Of a DNA stretch of 64,000 bases, positions 7,509 through 16,288 are shown piece after piece. The notes below the pieces were generated by a model that was not told the origin of the DNA, searched no databases, and saw only the letters and a program-made list of their open reading frames with translations. The DNA comes from Glaciihabitans sp. (lineage in GTDB: Bacteria > Actinomycetota > Actinomycetes > Actinomycetales > Microbacteriaceae): the NCBI GenBank assembly GCA_025464095.1, contig JAODMF010000004.1:124001-188000 (forward strand), written 5' to 3'. Each line of letters begins with the position of its first letter. The first letter of the stretch is position 1. Made by a program: the position numbers and the translations under genes.

Positions 7509-8725
7509 GGGGCTATCACGAGCCAGAGCAGCACGATCGCGACCGGTTGCAGCGCGATGCTCGCCGCAAGCAGACCCCGCCTGAGCGCGGGGGAGCGCGC
7601 AATCGCGGGATCCCCGAGCAGCGGCGACAGCGGCAGAAGCACACGGAAAAGGCTCTGCTGCGGAAGAAAGACGGCAACGAGGTACGCCCCGTACGCGCCG
7701 AGCGTCGTGAGTACGCCTGTGCCGAAGGCGCGCATTCTCGGCCGGGTGAGCCACCAGAGAAAAGCGACGACGAGACCGACGACGAGCATCACGCCCGCCC
7801 ATCCCAGGTACCGCGACGCCAGCAGGAACCACGGCGTCATGGGAACGAAATGGATGCGACCGACGTAGCCGGTCCACCACGCCAGCTCGGTATCGAAGTA
7901 GGCGCTGCGGTAGCCGGTGACCAGCGCGGCGATGACCGGCCAGGAGAATCCGGCCAGCAGGATCGCGCCGCCCGACACGATCATGGCAAGGCGGGTGCGC
8001 GCAATCACCGGGTCGCGCCGAACCAGCCCGACGATGAGCTGGATGCCGACCGCCGCCGCCAGCGCGAGTGCCCCCGGGCGAGTGAACGCTGCCAGCAGGC
8101 CGAATGGGAGCACCAACCAATAGTGCTGCTGCGCCAGCATCCACACACTCACCAGGAACAGGAAGAGGAACAGGCTCTCGGCGTACCCGGTCTGCAGCAC
8201 GAACGAGAGCGGCGCGAAACAGAAGAGGCGGGCGGCCCAGAGCGCGGAGTGCGAGCCGACCCGGGGTTCGAGCATCCAGTACAGGACGACTGCCGAGCCG
8301 GCGCCGAACAGGAGGGAAAGCGCGGGCCCAGCGATCGAGAAATCGAGCCCGGTGACCATGAGCCCGCGAACGAGCAGCGGGTAGACCGGCAGGAACGCCC
8401 AGGGGTTCTCGGTGACGTTGCCGGCCGCGTCGAGCGGGAGTCGGGCGGGGTAGCCGGAGACGGCAATCTCGCGATAGAAGCGCGAGTCCCACATGGTGAG
8501 GAAGTCCGGGAACGCTGGCGTGCCGATCGAGTCTCCGACCTGGCCGTGCGCGGCCGTGACCACGAGGTAGGTGATGGCGAGCAGTGCAGTTGTGAACAGT
8601 CGCGACGCCGCATAGATGCCGATCACCCGAGCCCAGGTGGGCTGGGACGAGATCCATTCCGCTACTCGTGGTCTCGTTCCGCCCGGCGCGGGGGCGAGGA
8701 CGGGCGACCGCTCGACGCGTGTCAC
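7505..8725 (-). CDS. PIG-V-like mannosyltransferase, multipass membrane protein
   Basis: A GT-C fold membrane glycosyltransferase related to eukaryotic PIG-V (Mannosyl_trans2). The marks are RLFTTALL in TM1 and the lumenal loop FPDFLTMWDSRFYREIAVSGYP, with the WD pair placed where the GT-C catalytic aspartate normally lies. LPVYPLLVRGL and at least nine further hydrophobic helices follow. It is predicted to use a polyprenyl-phosphate sugar donor and act on the outer face of the membrane. The start is uncertain: GTG 8725 (406 residues) was chosen, but TTG 8785 in frame would add 20 residues. The 3' end lies in the palindromic element. Confidence 0.83.
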   Translation of the reverse strand: MTRVERSPVLAPAPGGTRPRVAEWISSQPTWARVIGIYAASRLFTTALLAITYLVVTAAHGQVGDSIGTPAFPDFLTMWDSRFYREIAVSGYPARLPLDAAGNVTENPWAFLPVYPLLVRGLMVTGLDFSIAGPALSLLFGAGSAVVLYWMLEPRVGSHSALWAARLFCFAPLSFVLQTGYAESLFLFLFLVSVWMLAQQHYWLVLPFGLLAAFTRPGALALAAAVGIQLIVGLVRRDPVIARTRLAMIVSGGAILLAGFSWPVIAALVTGYRSAYFDTELAWWTGYVGRIHFVPMTPWFLLASRYLGWAGVMLVVGLVVAFLWWLTRPRMRAFGTGVLTTLGAYGAYLVAVFLPQQSLFRVLLPLSPLLGDPAIARSPALRRGLLAASIALQPVAIVLLWLVIAP

Positions 8726-8854
8726 AGCGCTCGCTTTTCGTCGCGCAGAGTCGGGTTGATTGCCAGCACACTCGATTCTGGGCAAGAAATCGCGGCGAGC
8801 GCGACCCCTTGTCCCGCGCGGAGCCTCGGCTATCCTTCCGATTCCGCTACGACG

Positions 8855-9352
8855 TCAGGACGCGCGGCGAGAGTCGATGAGCCGGATTCCCATCTTCTCG
8901 ACGAGACGGTCGGCCAGTGCGCGGGCGGCGGCCATGCTCGTTCCCGGCGCCAGCGGAATCAGCAGCTCGAGGATGCCGCCGGCGCGGAACACGTACACGC
9001 GCACCACGGCAATGAACTCGCGTTTGCCGCGCACCTGCACGCGTGTGGCAATGGATGTCGCATCGGTGCCGACGATCTCGGACCGGCGCAGTGCGACCAG
9101 GCGCTGGAGCTTCATCCGGCCGCTCCAGATCACGAGTTCCGATTTCGTGGCGCGCACGCTGAGCAGGGGTGAAGTCCCGGCAGGCGGTTCGGCGAACGCG
9201 TCGAGCCCACGCAGCGCGTTGACTCCGGCGAGCAACTCGGGCAGCGGAAGCGTGGCAAATGACAGGGCATCCGGGTAGAGCTGTTCGATCTCGCGCCAGC
9301 GCGCGGTCGCTCGCACGGGCCCCCGCCCCAGAAACTGCCGGAATCCTCGCAC
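8855..9352 (-). CDS. Hypothetical protein
   Basis: A 165-residue protein from GTG 9352. It has no transmembrane segment and a mixed alpha/beta composition with several beta strands (SELVIWSGRM, FIAVVRVYVFRAGG, ILELLIPLAPG). GC-rich third codon positions support coding. No family is recognised. Its start faces the SRPBCC gene at 9543, 190 bp away and divergent. The alternative overlapping frames here have arginine-rich compositions typical of shadow frames. Confidence 0.6.
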   Translation of the reverse strand: MRGFRQFLGRGPVRATARWREIEQLYPDALSFATLPLPELLAGVNALRGLDAFAEPPAGTSPLLSVRATKSELVIWSGRMKLQRLVALRRSEIVGTDATSIATRVQVRGKREFIAVVRVYVFRAGGILELLIPLAPGTSMAAARALADRLVEKMGIRLIDSRRAS

Positions 9353-9542
9353 AACGCCCCCACGCCGGTCTGCAATCCGACAATGTTCGCACGGCGCTTC
9401 TCCGCGCGAACTCCCCAGATCGGGTGCCGTGCCGTCGTGTCAGGATGTGAGGATCGGCGAAGCGCCCCCAGTTCGGGGTTTTCACTCACGCGGTCCGTCG
9501 TCGCTCCGAATAGCGAGCAACGAATGCGAAGGACTCACCACC

Positions 9543-10019
9543 ATGACCCGAGGCAGCACAGCGATCGTCGACGGCGTGGCGAAGGCCAATCCCCAGCAGG
9601 CGTGGAATCTCACACACACCATCGACCCGACAAAGGTCTACCCGAAGTTCGGCCCGTTGCCAGCGGTCCTCGAGGTGCGCAACCAAACCGGGTCCTGGGA
9701 CGTTGTCGGCCGGACGCGGCAGCTTCTGCTCTCCGATGGCGGGAGCGTCGTGGAGCACATCATCCGTGCAGACGAGCCCGAGGTCCTCGCCTACCGGTTG
9801 TCGGATTTTCAGAAACTGTTCGGCAAGCTCGTTTCCGGGGCGAACGCCGAGTGGGCGTTCACCCCGGTTGCGGGAGGAACCCGCATCCGCTGGAGCTACA
9901 CGTTCCATCCGCTGCCGCGACGCGGGATCATCGTCGGCGTCATCGTGCGGCTGTTCTGGGGGCCGTACATGAAGCGGGTTCTCCCCACGATCATCGCCGA
10001 GGTGAACCGCCTCGCCTGA
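9543..10019 (+). CDS. SRPBCC family protein (polyketide-cyclase-like)
   Basis: A 158-residue START-fold protein with a large hydrophobic pocket. The pattern VEHIIRADEPEVLAYRLSD, then GANAEWAFTPVAGGTRIRWSYTFHPLPRRG, is typical of the polyketide_cyc2 subgroup, and the C-terminal helix LPTIIAEVNRLA closes the pocket. ATG 9543 is preceded by AAGGACT. The convergent MFS gene ends 5 bp downstream. It could bind a hydrophobic ligand; no ligand can be named. Confidence 0.8.
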   Translation: MTRGSTAIVDGVAKANPQQAWNLTHTIDPTKVYPKFGPLPAVLEVRNQTGSWDVVGRTRQLLLSDGGSVVEHIIRADEPEVLAYRLSDFQKLFGKLVSGANAEWAFTPVAGGTRIRWSYTFHPLPRRGIIVGVIVRLFWGPYMKRVLPTIIAEVNRLA

Positions 10020-10024
10020 TTCCT

Positions 10025-11545
10025 CTAGTGACCGGCGGGAGCGCCCTGTGCGGCGCCCTCGAACTCTGCGCCGTCGAACTCTGCGCCCTCGAACTGCGAG
10101 CTCGGCTGCTTGCGGATGAAGACAGCGGCAACGATCGCGAGCACCGAAATGATCGCTCCCACGAGGATCGCATTGTGGAAGCCGCCAGCGATCGCGATCT
10201 CGTTGCTGGCACCCTGGCCAGCGAGTGCCGCCTGTCGCGCGGTGAAGATGGTGACGAACAGCGCAATTCCCGCGGCGCCCGCGACCTGCTGGATGGTGCC
10301 GACCACGGCACTGCCGTGCGAGTAGAGCTCCGGCTTCAGCGACGCCAGGCTCGCGGTGAACAGCGGCGTGAAAATCAGCGCCAGGCCGACGCTCAACGCC
10401 ACGTGCGCCGCGAGCACCCACCAGAACGAGCTTGTCGCCGTCAGCAGCGTCATTCCCCACAGGTCCGCGCTCACAATGATCGAACCGACGACGAGGAGTG
10501 CGGTCGGGCCGATGCGGTCGTAGATGCGGCCGACGATCGGGGCCAGCAGGCCCATCAGCAGCCCGCCCGGCAACAGGAGCAGACCGGTGTTCACCGGGCT
10601 GATGTGGATGACGTTCTGCATGTAGATCGGCAGCAGCACGATCGTGCCGAACATCGACATCATGGCGATGCCGAACATGATGATCGAGAAGGTGAAGTTG
10701 CGGGACGTGAACGTCCGCAGGTCGAGCAGTGCGGCATCCCGTCGCTGCAGTGAGAACTGGCGCAGGATGAACGCGACCAGCGCGATCCCACCGACGACAA
10801 GCGGCAGCAGGGTGGCGTAAGCGCTCGCGCCAGGGGTGCCGAGGTTGCTCAGGCCGTAGACCAGGCCGCCGAAGCCCAGTGCGGAGAGGATGACGGACAG
10901 CACGTCGATTCGGGTCTTGCGGGGCGTCGTGATGTTCTTCATCAGGATGCCGCCGACGATGAGCGCGGCGACGGAGATGGGCAGCACGACGACGAACATG
11001 AAGCGCCAGCTGAGCGAGCTGAGAATGATGCCCGAGATGATCGGACCGATGGCGGGCGCAACCGAGATGACGATCGAGATGTTGCCCATCACGCGTCCGC
11101 GCGTTTTCTCCGGCACCAGGGTGATCGCGCTCGTGATCAGCAGCGGGAACATGATCGCCGTGCCGCTGGCCTGGATCACCCGCGCAAGGAGCAGCACGGT
11201 GAAGCCGGGAGCGATGGCCGCAACGAGCGTTCCGACGCTGAACAGCGACATGGCGGCGATGAACATCGGGCGGGTGTTGAAGCGCTGCAGCAGGAAGCCC
11301 GTGATCGGGATGACGACGGCCATCGTGAGCATGAATGCGGCCGTGAGCCATTGCCCCGCGCTTGCGGAAATCGAGAGGTCGACCATCAGGCTGGGAAGCG
11401 CGACGCCCATGATCGTCTCATTGAGGATGACCACGAAGGTGGAGATCAACAGGAGCGTGAGCACGGAGCGGTCGCGCGCGTTCATCCGGTCGTCGGATGC
11501 GGCATGGGCAGAGGGCGGAGCGGTGGTGAGCGTGGTGTCGGTCAT
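10025..11545 (-). CDS. MFS multidrug exporter, DHA2 (EmrB/LmrB) family
   Basis: A 506-residue, 14-helix proton antiporter. The DHA2 marks are the N-terminal VVILNETIMGVALPSLMVDL with a conserved membrane acidic residue, the WLTAAFMLTMAVVIPITGFL motif, the motif-A-type loop LLQRFNTRP, and motif C (GPIISGII). It is expected to export drugs or other hydrophobic compounds. The C-terminus carries three copies of a pentapeptide, AEFEG/AEFDG, from a 15-bp tandem repeat. Start is ATG 11545 with CAGGA 8 bp upstream. No adjacent TetR or MarR regulator is seen. Confidence 0.92.
   Translation of the reverse strand: MTDTTLTTAPPSAHAASDDRMNARDRSVLTLLLISTFVVILNETIMGVALPSLMVDLSISASAGQWLTAAFMLTMAVVIPITGFLLQRFNTRPMFIAAMSLFSVGTLVAAIAPGFTVLLLARVIQASGTAIMFPLLITSAITLVPEKTRGRVMGNISIVISVAPAIGPIISGIILSSLSWRFMFVVVLPISVAALIVGGILMKNITTPRKTRIDVLSVILSALGFGGLVYGLSNLGTPGASAYATLLPLVVGGIALVAFILRQFSLQRRDAALLDLRTFTSRNFTFSIIMFGIAMMSMFGTIVLLPIYMQNVIHISPVNTGLLLLPGGLLMGLLAPIVGRIYDRIGPTALLVVGSIIVSADLWGMTLLTATSSFWWVLAAHVALSVGLALIFTPLFTASLASLKPELYSHGSAVVGTIQQVAGAAGIALFVTIFTARQAALAGQGASNEIAIAGGFHNAILVGAIISVLAIVAAVFIRKQPSSQFEGAEFDGAEFEGAAQGAPAGH
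10053..10097. repeat. 15-bp tandem repeat inside the MFS gene
   Basis: Three in-frame units of 15 bp (GCGCCCTCGAACTCT with small changes) at 10053-10067, 10068-10082 and 10083-10097 encode the repeated acidic pentapeptide near the exporter's C-terminus. In-frame copy changes would alter tail length without breaking the protein. Confidence 0.9.
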
Positions 11546-11802
11546 CGGGGTCCTGTCGTGAGTGCGGCATCCGACGGTCGCGAAACCATCGGAGAGTTTA
11601 TGGGGCGGCTGTGCCCGAACATGAGCGGGAATTGCAACTCCGCTGGGAGAAGCGTATGAGCAGTCTGTTGTATTCCACTGACATCGCTAACGGATCATCG
11701 GTCCAATGTATACGGTGTCCACATCCGTTGTAAAGAGTTCCTCGCGAGCGATGCGGGGGTTAGCCCTCTGGCGCGAAATCCGGGAGTGGCCAGACTGGGT
11801 AC
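11546..11802. other. Intergenic region, divergent MFS/PspC genes
   Basis: This 257-bp region between two divergent genes should hold both promoters. It is less GC-rich than its neighbours around 11640-11740. I see no clear operator palindrome, RNA gene or further small protein here. Confidence 0.4.
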
Positions 11803-11997
11803 ATGAGCACACTCGTTCGCCCTCGTACGGGCATTGTCATCGCTGGAGTCTGCGCGGCCATCGCGAACCGTTTCGGCTGGAACGTCACACTCGTGCGGCT
11901 CCTGACCATCCTGTCCGTTTTCATCCCCGGACCACAGGTGATCTTCTACATCATCGCGTGGGTCTTGATCCCGAAAGAGGGCACGGCCCGCGCCTGA
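11803..11997 (+). CDS. Small PspC-domain membrane protein
   Basis: A 64-residue protein that is nothing but a PspC domain: GIVIAGVCAAIANRFGWNVTLVRLL followed by one transmembrane helix (FIPGPQVIFYIIAWVLIP) and the family end IPKE. PspC proteins take part in envelope stress responses; isolated short versions are common in actinobacteria. ATG 11803 is the only reasonable start. The length is normal for a stand-alone domain. Confidence 0.9.
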   Translation: MSTLVRPRTGIVIAGVCAAIANRFGWNVTLVRLLTILSVFIPGPQVIFYIIAWVLIPKEGTARA

Positions 11998-12011
11998 CTC
12001 GCGGCAGGTTC

Positions 12012-12064
12012 TTGACGGGTGGCGGAAGGCGTCCTAATCTGAGATAATCAACAATCCAGTTGAT
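12012..12064 (+). promoter_or_regulatory. Promoter and operator of the ArsR-SRPBCC pair
   Basis: A -35 box TTGACG (12012-12017), 17-bp spacer and -10 box TAATCT (12035-12040) are followed at the expected transcription start by an inverted repeat ATCAAC-N6-GTTGAT (12047-12052/12059-12064). A further GTTGAT half-site lies just before the start codon. The layout fits autorepression by the ArsR-type protein encoded next. Boxes were read by eye. Confidence 0.65.
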
Positions 12065-12081
12065 AAAGAGATAGGTTGATT

Positions 12082-12432
12082 ATGGATGCCACGCCGGGGC
12101 CGAAGAATGACCGCCTCGACCGCGCCTTCGTCGCTCTCGGCGACCCGGTGCGTCGGGCGATCATTGCGCGGCTCTCGCGAGGTGAGGCGACGGTGAACGA
12201 GCTCGCCGAGCCGTTCGCCATCACCAAGCAGGCGATCTCCCGGCACATTTCCGTGCTGGAAGCGGCGGGCCTCATCACGCGATCGCGTGACGGCCAGCGG
12301 CGCCCGTGTCACCTCGACCCGCGAGCCCTCGAAGAGCTGACCGCGTGGATCGACACCTATCGACTCGAAGCAGAGCGCCGTTTCCGCACGCTGGATGCTG
12401 TGCTCGCCGCACAGATGGAGCAAGTGAAATGA
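12082..12432 (+). CDS. ArsR/SmtB-family transcriptional repressor
   Basis: A 116-residue winged-helix dimer. The helix-turn-helix region is clear: LGDPVRRAIIARLSRGEATVNELAEPFAITKQAISRHISVLEAAGLITRSRDGQ (about 20-75). The metal-binding cysteine pairs of ArsR/CadC are absent, so it belongs to the SdpR/AHSA1-linked subgroup, which senses unknown signals. It overlaps the next SRPBCC gene by 4 bp (ATGA). It is paralogous to the ArsR protein at 18421-18780, with the same partner type. An upstream inverted repeat suggests autoregulation. Confidence 0.92.
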   Translation: MDATPGPKNDRLDRAFVALGDPVRRAIIARLSRGEATVNELAEPFAITKQAISRHISVLEAAGLITRSRDGQRRPCHLDPRALEELTAWIDTYRLEAERRFRTLDAVLAAQMEQVK

Positions 12433-12911
12433 CTAACCCAACCACGATCACCACACCAGACGGCCTGCCGTTCGTCGACATCATCCGTGACTTCGACGCG
12501 CCGCGGGAGCTCGTCTTCCGCGCTTACGTGGATCCGGATCTCGTGCGCCAGTGGCAGGGCCCGCGGCGGTACGTGACGGCCATCGGCGAGTGGGATGCCC
12601 GCACCGGCGGAGCATGGTCATACGTGTCAACGGATCCGGACGACGGGGCAGAATATGGCTTCCGCGGGGTCTTCCACGCGGTCGACGAACCCACCTCCAT
12701 CACGCAGACCTTCGAGTACGCCGGCGTTCCCGGGCACGTCAACCTCGACCGGGTAGTGTTCGAAGACCTGGGCGACGGGCGAACGCGAGTGACCAGCCGC
12801 ACGGCATTCCAGTCTCTCGAGGACCGAGACGGCATGGTGGCCTCCGGCATGTCGTATGGCGTCACCGAAGGCAACGAACGCCTCGACGAACTGCTCGCTT
12901 CGCTCGCCTGA
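12429..12911 (+). CDS. SRPBCC (AHSA1/CalC-like) protein
   Basis: A 160-residue AHSA1-type START-fold protein: IIRDFDAPRELVFRAYVDPDLVRQW at the N-terminus, then the family core GGAWSYVSTDPD..YGFRGVFHAV and a last helix EGNERLDELLASL. It is translated with the ArsR regulator through an ATGA overlap, a gene pair found widely in actinobacteria. Members bind small hydrophobic molecules; some give resistance to toxins such as calicheamicin. The ligand here is not known. Confidence 0.9.
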   Translation: MTNPTTITTPDGLPFVDIIRDFDAPRELVFRAYVDPDLVRQWQGPRRYVTAIGEWDARTGGAWSYVSTDPDDGAEYGFRGVFHAVDEPTSITQTFEYAGVPGHVNLDRVVFEDLGDGRTRVTSRTAFQSLEDRDGMVASGMSYGVTEGNERLDELLASLA

Positions 12912-12926
12912 CAGCCGTCTGCGGGA

Positions 12927-13481
12927 CTAGCGCTCGTAGTAGCCGGTGAGGCGCCCGCGGCCGACGACATGGCCATCCATTGCCTGGATGATCGCGTCGG
13001 GGGAGGCGTCAACCGGAAGCGCGAGGCTCGAGTCGAGTGCGAACAACTGGAAGACGTAGGCGTGCGGGCCGTGCCCGGGAATCGGTCGCGGTCCCGCGTA
13101 GCCTTCCCGGCCGAACGATCCGCGGCCGGTTCCAAAAGGGGACGCACCCTTGTTGAGCGCGCCCTCCGCAAACTCGACTTCCACCGGAGGGATGCCGGCA
13201 AGCGCCAGGTGGGCGATCGGCCGACGGAACGGCACATCCGGATCTTCGATCAACAGCACGAGCTCCTGGGTGTCGTCGGGCGCTCCGCTCCATGCCAGGT
13301 GAGGCGAGACATTCGGGCCCACTGGTCGGGCCGCGAATCGCTGCGGAATGGCACCATCGTCGTGGAACGAGGCACTGCGCAGGATGATCGTCTCCGGCGC
13401 CGACAGGCCCGGCCGGTGCCAGGCCAGAGTGATGTCGCCCGCTCGGCGGTTCTTGAGCAGCCTGCCGATCATTCCTGCCAT
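12927..13481 (-). CDS. YbhB/YbcL family Raf-kinase-inhibitor-like (PEBP) protein
   Basis: A 184-residue phosphatidylethanolamine-binding-protein fold. The bacterial PEBP marks are LRSASFHDDGAIPQRFA, the anion-site motif LLIEDPDVPFRRPIAHLAL (DPD-x-P...H) and GPRPIPGHGPHAYVFQLFALD. There is no signal peptide, so it should be cytoplasmic. Start ATG 13481 follows AGGCTCC. The upstream SDR gene on the same strand ends 29 bp away, making an operon likely. Bacterial PEBP proteins have no firmly established role. Confidence 0.92.
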   Translation of the reverse strand: MAGMIGRLLKNRRAGDITLAWHRPGLSAPETIILRSASFHDDGAIPQRFAARPVGPNVSPHLAWSGAPDDTQELVLLIEDPDVPFRRPIAHLALAGIPPVEVEFAEGALNKGASPFGTGRGSFGREGYAGPRPIPGHGPHAYVFQLFALDSSLALPVDASPDAIIQAMDGHVVGRGRLTGYYER

Positions 13482-13510
13482 TTGGAGCCTTTCGCTGACT
13501 TGTCCCCGCG

Positions 13511-14467
13511 CTAGTTTGACACTGTGACGCCGGTGAGCTTTTCCGACTCCGCCCAGAGGCGCACCGCATCCCGCTCGTTGCGCGCCCGGGGCGGCACCTT
13601 CGCGAGAGCCGCAGGACCGGTGAGCTCCTGGAAGCCGCCGGGGCCGTAGTACGCGCCGCCCACGGCATCGGGGCTGACTGCGGCGTAGAGGGCGGGCAGG
13701 ATTCCCTGTGGCACCTGCTGCCACAGCCAGGCCCACCGCTGGGTCAGCGAGCTGACGCGCTGCACCGCGCTCGCCTTTCCGGACCCGTTCAGGCCGGGCC
13801 CGCTCACCTGCAGGTTTGTTACCGTCGAGCCCGGATGCGCCGCATTCGACCGAAGGCCCCACCCGTTCGCGACGCTGCGGCGCTGCAACTCCCGCGCGAA
13901 CATGAGCATGGCGAGCTTGGACCTGGCGTAGGCCCGGGTCGGCGAGTAGTTGGTGCTCTGCAGTTCATCCCAGTCGAGCCTGCCGACTCGCGCGATGAGA
14001 CTGCTCAGGCTCACGACGTGTGCATTCCCGGCGCGCAGCAGCGGCAACAGTTGCGCGGTCAGGGCGAAGTGGCCGAGGTAGTTACTGCCGAACTGCAGCT
14101 CGAACCCGTCTTCCGTCGTCTCGCGCCGAGGCGGCATCATCACGCCCGCGTTGTTCAGCAGGAAGTCCACGGGCCGCCCGTCGGAGTTCAGGGATGCGGC
14201 GAACGCCGCAACGCTCGCGAGCGATGACAGGTCGAGCGATCGGATGCTCAAACTCGCCTGCGGAACCCGTTGGAGTATCCGCGCCATGGCATCCTCTCCC
14301 CTCTGCTGGTTACGCACGGCGAGAATCACCTCGGCTCCCGCCCTCGCAAACCGCTCGGTCAGCCCGAAACCGAGTCCGCTGTTCGCGCCGGTGACGACCG
14401 CGAGTTTGCCGGCGAGATCGGGAACGGCGACGTCAGCGGCGCGTGGGTCGGTAGCGGGAGAGGCCAT
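13511..14467 (-). CDS. Short-chain dehydrogenase/reductase (SDR)
   Basis: A 318-residue classical SDR. The cofactor motif TGANSGLG is at about 26-33, NNAGV at about 105-109, a catalytic Ser in [12 protein letters not shown], and the catalytic pair Y-x-x-x-K in RAYARSK (about 180-186). The layout resembles retinol-dehydrogenase/protochlorophyllide-reductase-like SDRs (COG1028, oxidoreductase with a long C-terminal substrate lobe). An arginine after strand 2 (AVRNQQRG) suggests NADPH preference. The substrate is unknown. It probably precedes the PEBP gene in one transcript. Confidence 0.92.
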   Translation of the reverse strand: MASPATDPRAADVAVPDLAGKLAVVTGANSGLGFGLTERFARAGAEVILAVRNQQRGEDAMARILQRVPQASLSIRSLDLSSLASVAAFAASLNSDGRPVDFLLNNAGVMMPPRRETTEDGFELQFGSNYLGHFALTAQLLPLLRAGNAHVVSLSSLIARVGRLDWDELQSTNYSPTRAYARSKLAMLMFARELQRRSVANGWGLRSNAAHPGSTVTNLQVSGPGLNGSGKASAVQRVSSLTQRWAWLWQQVPQGILPALYAAVSPDAVGGAYYGPGGFQELTGPAALAKVPPRARNERDAVRLWAESEKLTGVTVSN

Positions 14468-14553
14468 GCATCAAAACTAGCTGGACGGGGCGCGACGCAG
14501 GCACGTTCAACCGCTGCCGTGCCTATGCTGAGATCAACCCAAAGGGGGACCTC

Positions 14554-15438
14554 GTGCGCGTATTACTGACCGGTGCGACCGGATTCGTTGGATCGGCCGT
14601 TCTGCGGCGACTGCTCGAGGCGGGACACGAGGTCACCGCGATCGTTCGCAGCCAGGCCTCGGCCGATGCCGTAGCGGCAGCGGGCGGCTCTGCCGTAGTC
14701 GGTGACCTGTTCGACACCGAATTCCTGACGTCGCAGCTGGCCAGCGTGGACGCCGCGATCCACACCGCGGCACCGGATGACGGCACCGACGCCCAGATGG
14801 ACGACGCCGTCATCGATGCGGTCCAAGTCGCTTTCGCCGGGTCAGCCCGGCCCTTCATCTACACCGGCGGTATCTGGACCTGGGGGAGCGGGGTCATCGA
14901 CGAGACGATGCCCCAGAACGCGCCCCCCATCACGTCCTGGCGGCTTGCCCGCCAGGAGCGCGTGCTTGCCGGCGGGATCAACGGAACCGTGCTCGTGCCG
15001 GGCATTGTGTATGGGCACGGCCTGGGCATCCCGAACGTCGTTGCGCGCGCGCCGCACTCGGAGTCCGGTGCCGTCTATCTGGTTGGCGATGGCAGCCAGC
15101 ACTGGACGACCGTTCACGTGGATGACCTCGCCGACCTCTACGTCGCCGCGGTCGAGCAGGGGAAAGGCGGCATCTTCCATGGCGTGTCGGGCGTCAACCC
15201 GACGGTGCAGGAGCTCGGGCTCGCGGTCGCGCCCAGCACGGAGCCGCAGTCGCCGGAGGCGACCCGTGATCGACTCGGGGCAGGCTTTGCCGACGCTCTG
15301 ATGCTCGACCAGCAGGCATCCGGGAAAAGGGCTCGGGAGACGTTCGGCTGGCGGCCACGCCGCGCCACGCTCGCAGACGAGCTGCGCGAGGGCTACCTCA
15401 CCGACAGCGAGATGAATGCGGCGACCGCTCTCGACTAG
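14554..15438 (+). CDS. NAD(P)-dependent epimerase/reductase (extended SDR)
   Basis: A 294-residue extended SDR. The N-terminus MRVLLTGATGFVGSAVLRRL carries the GxxGxxG nucleotide motif (residues 7-13). The middle GGIWTWGSG...TSWRLARQERVLAGG holds the region where YxxxK usually sits; here the tyrosine is not evident, so this may be an atypical or regulatory (NmrA-like) member. The C-terminal part (VHVDDLADLYVAAVE) is standard. Start is GTG 14554 after AAAGGGGGAC. It diverges from the SDR gene upstream. Confidence 0.88.
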   Translation: MRVLLTGATGFVGSAVLRRLLEAGHEVTAIVRSQASADAVAAAGGSAVVGDLFDTEFLTSQLASVDAAIHTAAPDDGTDAQMDDAVIDAVQVAFAGSARPFIYTGGIWTWGSGVIDETMPQNAPPITSWRLARQERVLAGGINGTVLVPGIVYGHGLGIPNVVARAPHSESGAVYLVGDGSQHWTTVHVDDLADLYVAAVEQGKGGIFHGVSGVNPTVQELGLAVAPSTEPQSPEATRDRLGAGFADALMLDQQASGKRARETFGWRPRRATLADELREGYLTDSEMNAATALD

Positions 15439-15500
15439 ACCTGTCGAAATCGCGTCGTGCTCGTTCGTCGTGTTTCAGACAAGTTCTTGAAGGAGGACGC

Positions 15501-15827
15501 ATGCAGTTTCTGATGTTCGTAATGACCGACCCCACCGGTGAAGACAATAATGACGACGTCGAGGTGTGGGTGAACGAGATGGATGCCAGCGGCGCGCGCA
15601 TCCTGGGCGACCGCCTCGCCCCTGTCTCGCAGGCCAAGCAGGTGCGCGTGCGTGGAGGTGAGCTGGTGCTGACCGACGGGCCGTTCGCGGAGACGCGCGA
15701 GATCATCGCCGGATTCGACCTGCTCGAGGCCCCCGACATGGATGCCGCGATCGAGATCGCCCGCAAGCATCCGATGGCACAGGCCGGCGCCCTGCTGCTG
15801 CGCGCGCTCGATCCGTGGATGGGGTAG
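15501..15827 (+). CDS. YCII-related (DGPF) protein
   Basis: A 108-residue YCII/DGPF protein with TDGPFAETREIIAGFDLLEAPDMDAAIEIARKHP and the N-terminal strand MQFLMFVMTD. ATG 15501 follows AAGGAGGAC, an excellent ribosome binding site. Unlike the copy at 2930-3307, it has no sigma factor beside it. It may still be a target of the ECF42 sigma factor in this window; that is inference. Confidence 0.9.
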   Translation: MQFLMFVMTDPTGEDNNDDVEVWVNEMDASGARILGDRLAPVSQAKQVRVRGGELVLTDGPFAETREIIAGFDLLEAPDMDAAIEIARKHPMAQAGALLLRALDPWMG

Positions 15828-15894
15828 CGCCCGCAATCGGACTCCAGCGCGGAACTCGGTCGCTGGCGAGCCCGGGTGGCGTACGCTCGACCCC

Positions 15895-16200
15895 ATGACT
15901 CGCGCCGCGCGCCTCGCAATCGCCGGGCTCTTCGCCGTCGCGACTGCGTCGCTGCTCGTGTTGGCTGTGGCGCAGTCGGGATCGTCCGCTGCGATCTTTG
16001 CCGGGGTCGCAACTGTCGCCGTGGTCGCTGTAATCAGTGCTCGGTACGTGGCGGTCAGCATCCGTTCGCGCCAGCTGACAGTGGGCGCGCGCGCGTTCCG
16101 ACACCGCGAGTCATTGAGTTCTACGCCTGAGCCGTCGCACCCCGACACCGCTGGACGTACGCGCTCTCGCGCACCCTCGCAGCCCCTCGCGGCTGCGTAG
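15895..16200 (+). CDS. DUF6412-type small membrane protein upstream of YidC
   Basis: A 101-residue protein with two transmembrane helices (about 6-27 and 30-52, LAIAGLFAVATASLLVLAVA and AAIFAGVATVAVVAVIS) and a basic, disordered cytoplasmic tail. In actinobacteria a small protein of this layout (DUF6412) often sits directly before a YidC/OxaI gene, as here, 88 bp apart. A helper role in membrane insertion is inferred from that linkage only. Confidence 0.72.
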   Translation: MTRAARLAIAGLFAVATASLLVLAVAQSGSSAAIFAGVATVAVVAVISARYVAVSIRSRQLTVGARAFRHRESLSSTPEPSHPDTAGRTRSRAPSQPLAAA

Positions 16201-16288
16201 CTCGTTCCCGCCTGGGCGATAAGCCCCGAGGTGGATGCTGCGTGGCCATACGGCCACCCACATCCGTTTCGACCGCAAGGGAACTCTC

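Noticed and set aside
7547-9172. A 541-codon plus-strand frame opposite the mannosyltransferase
   Set aside because: It is arginine- and glutamate-rich and lacks any domain; the minus-strand protein has helices and PIG-V motifs.
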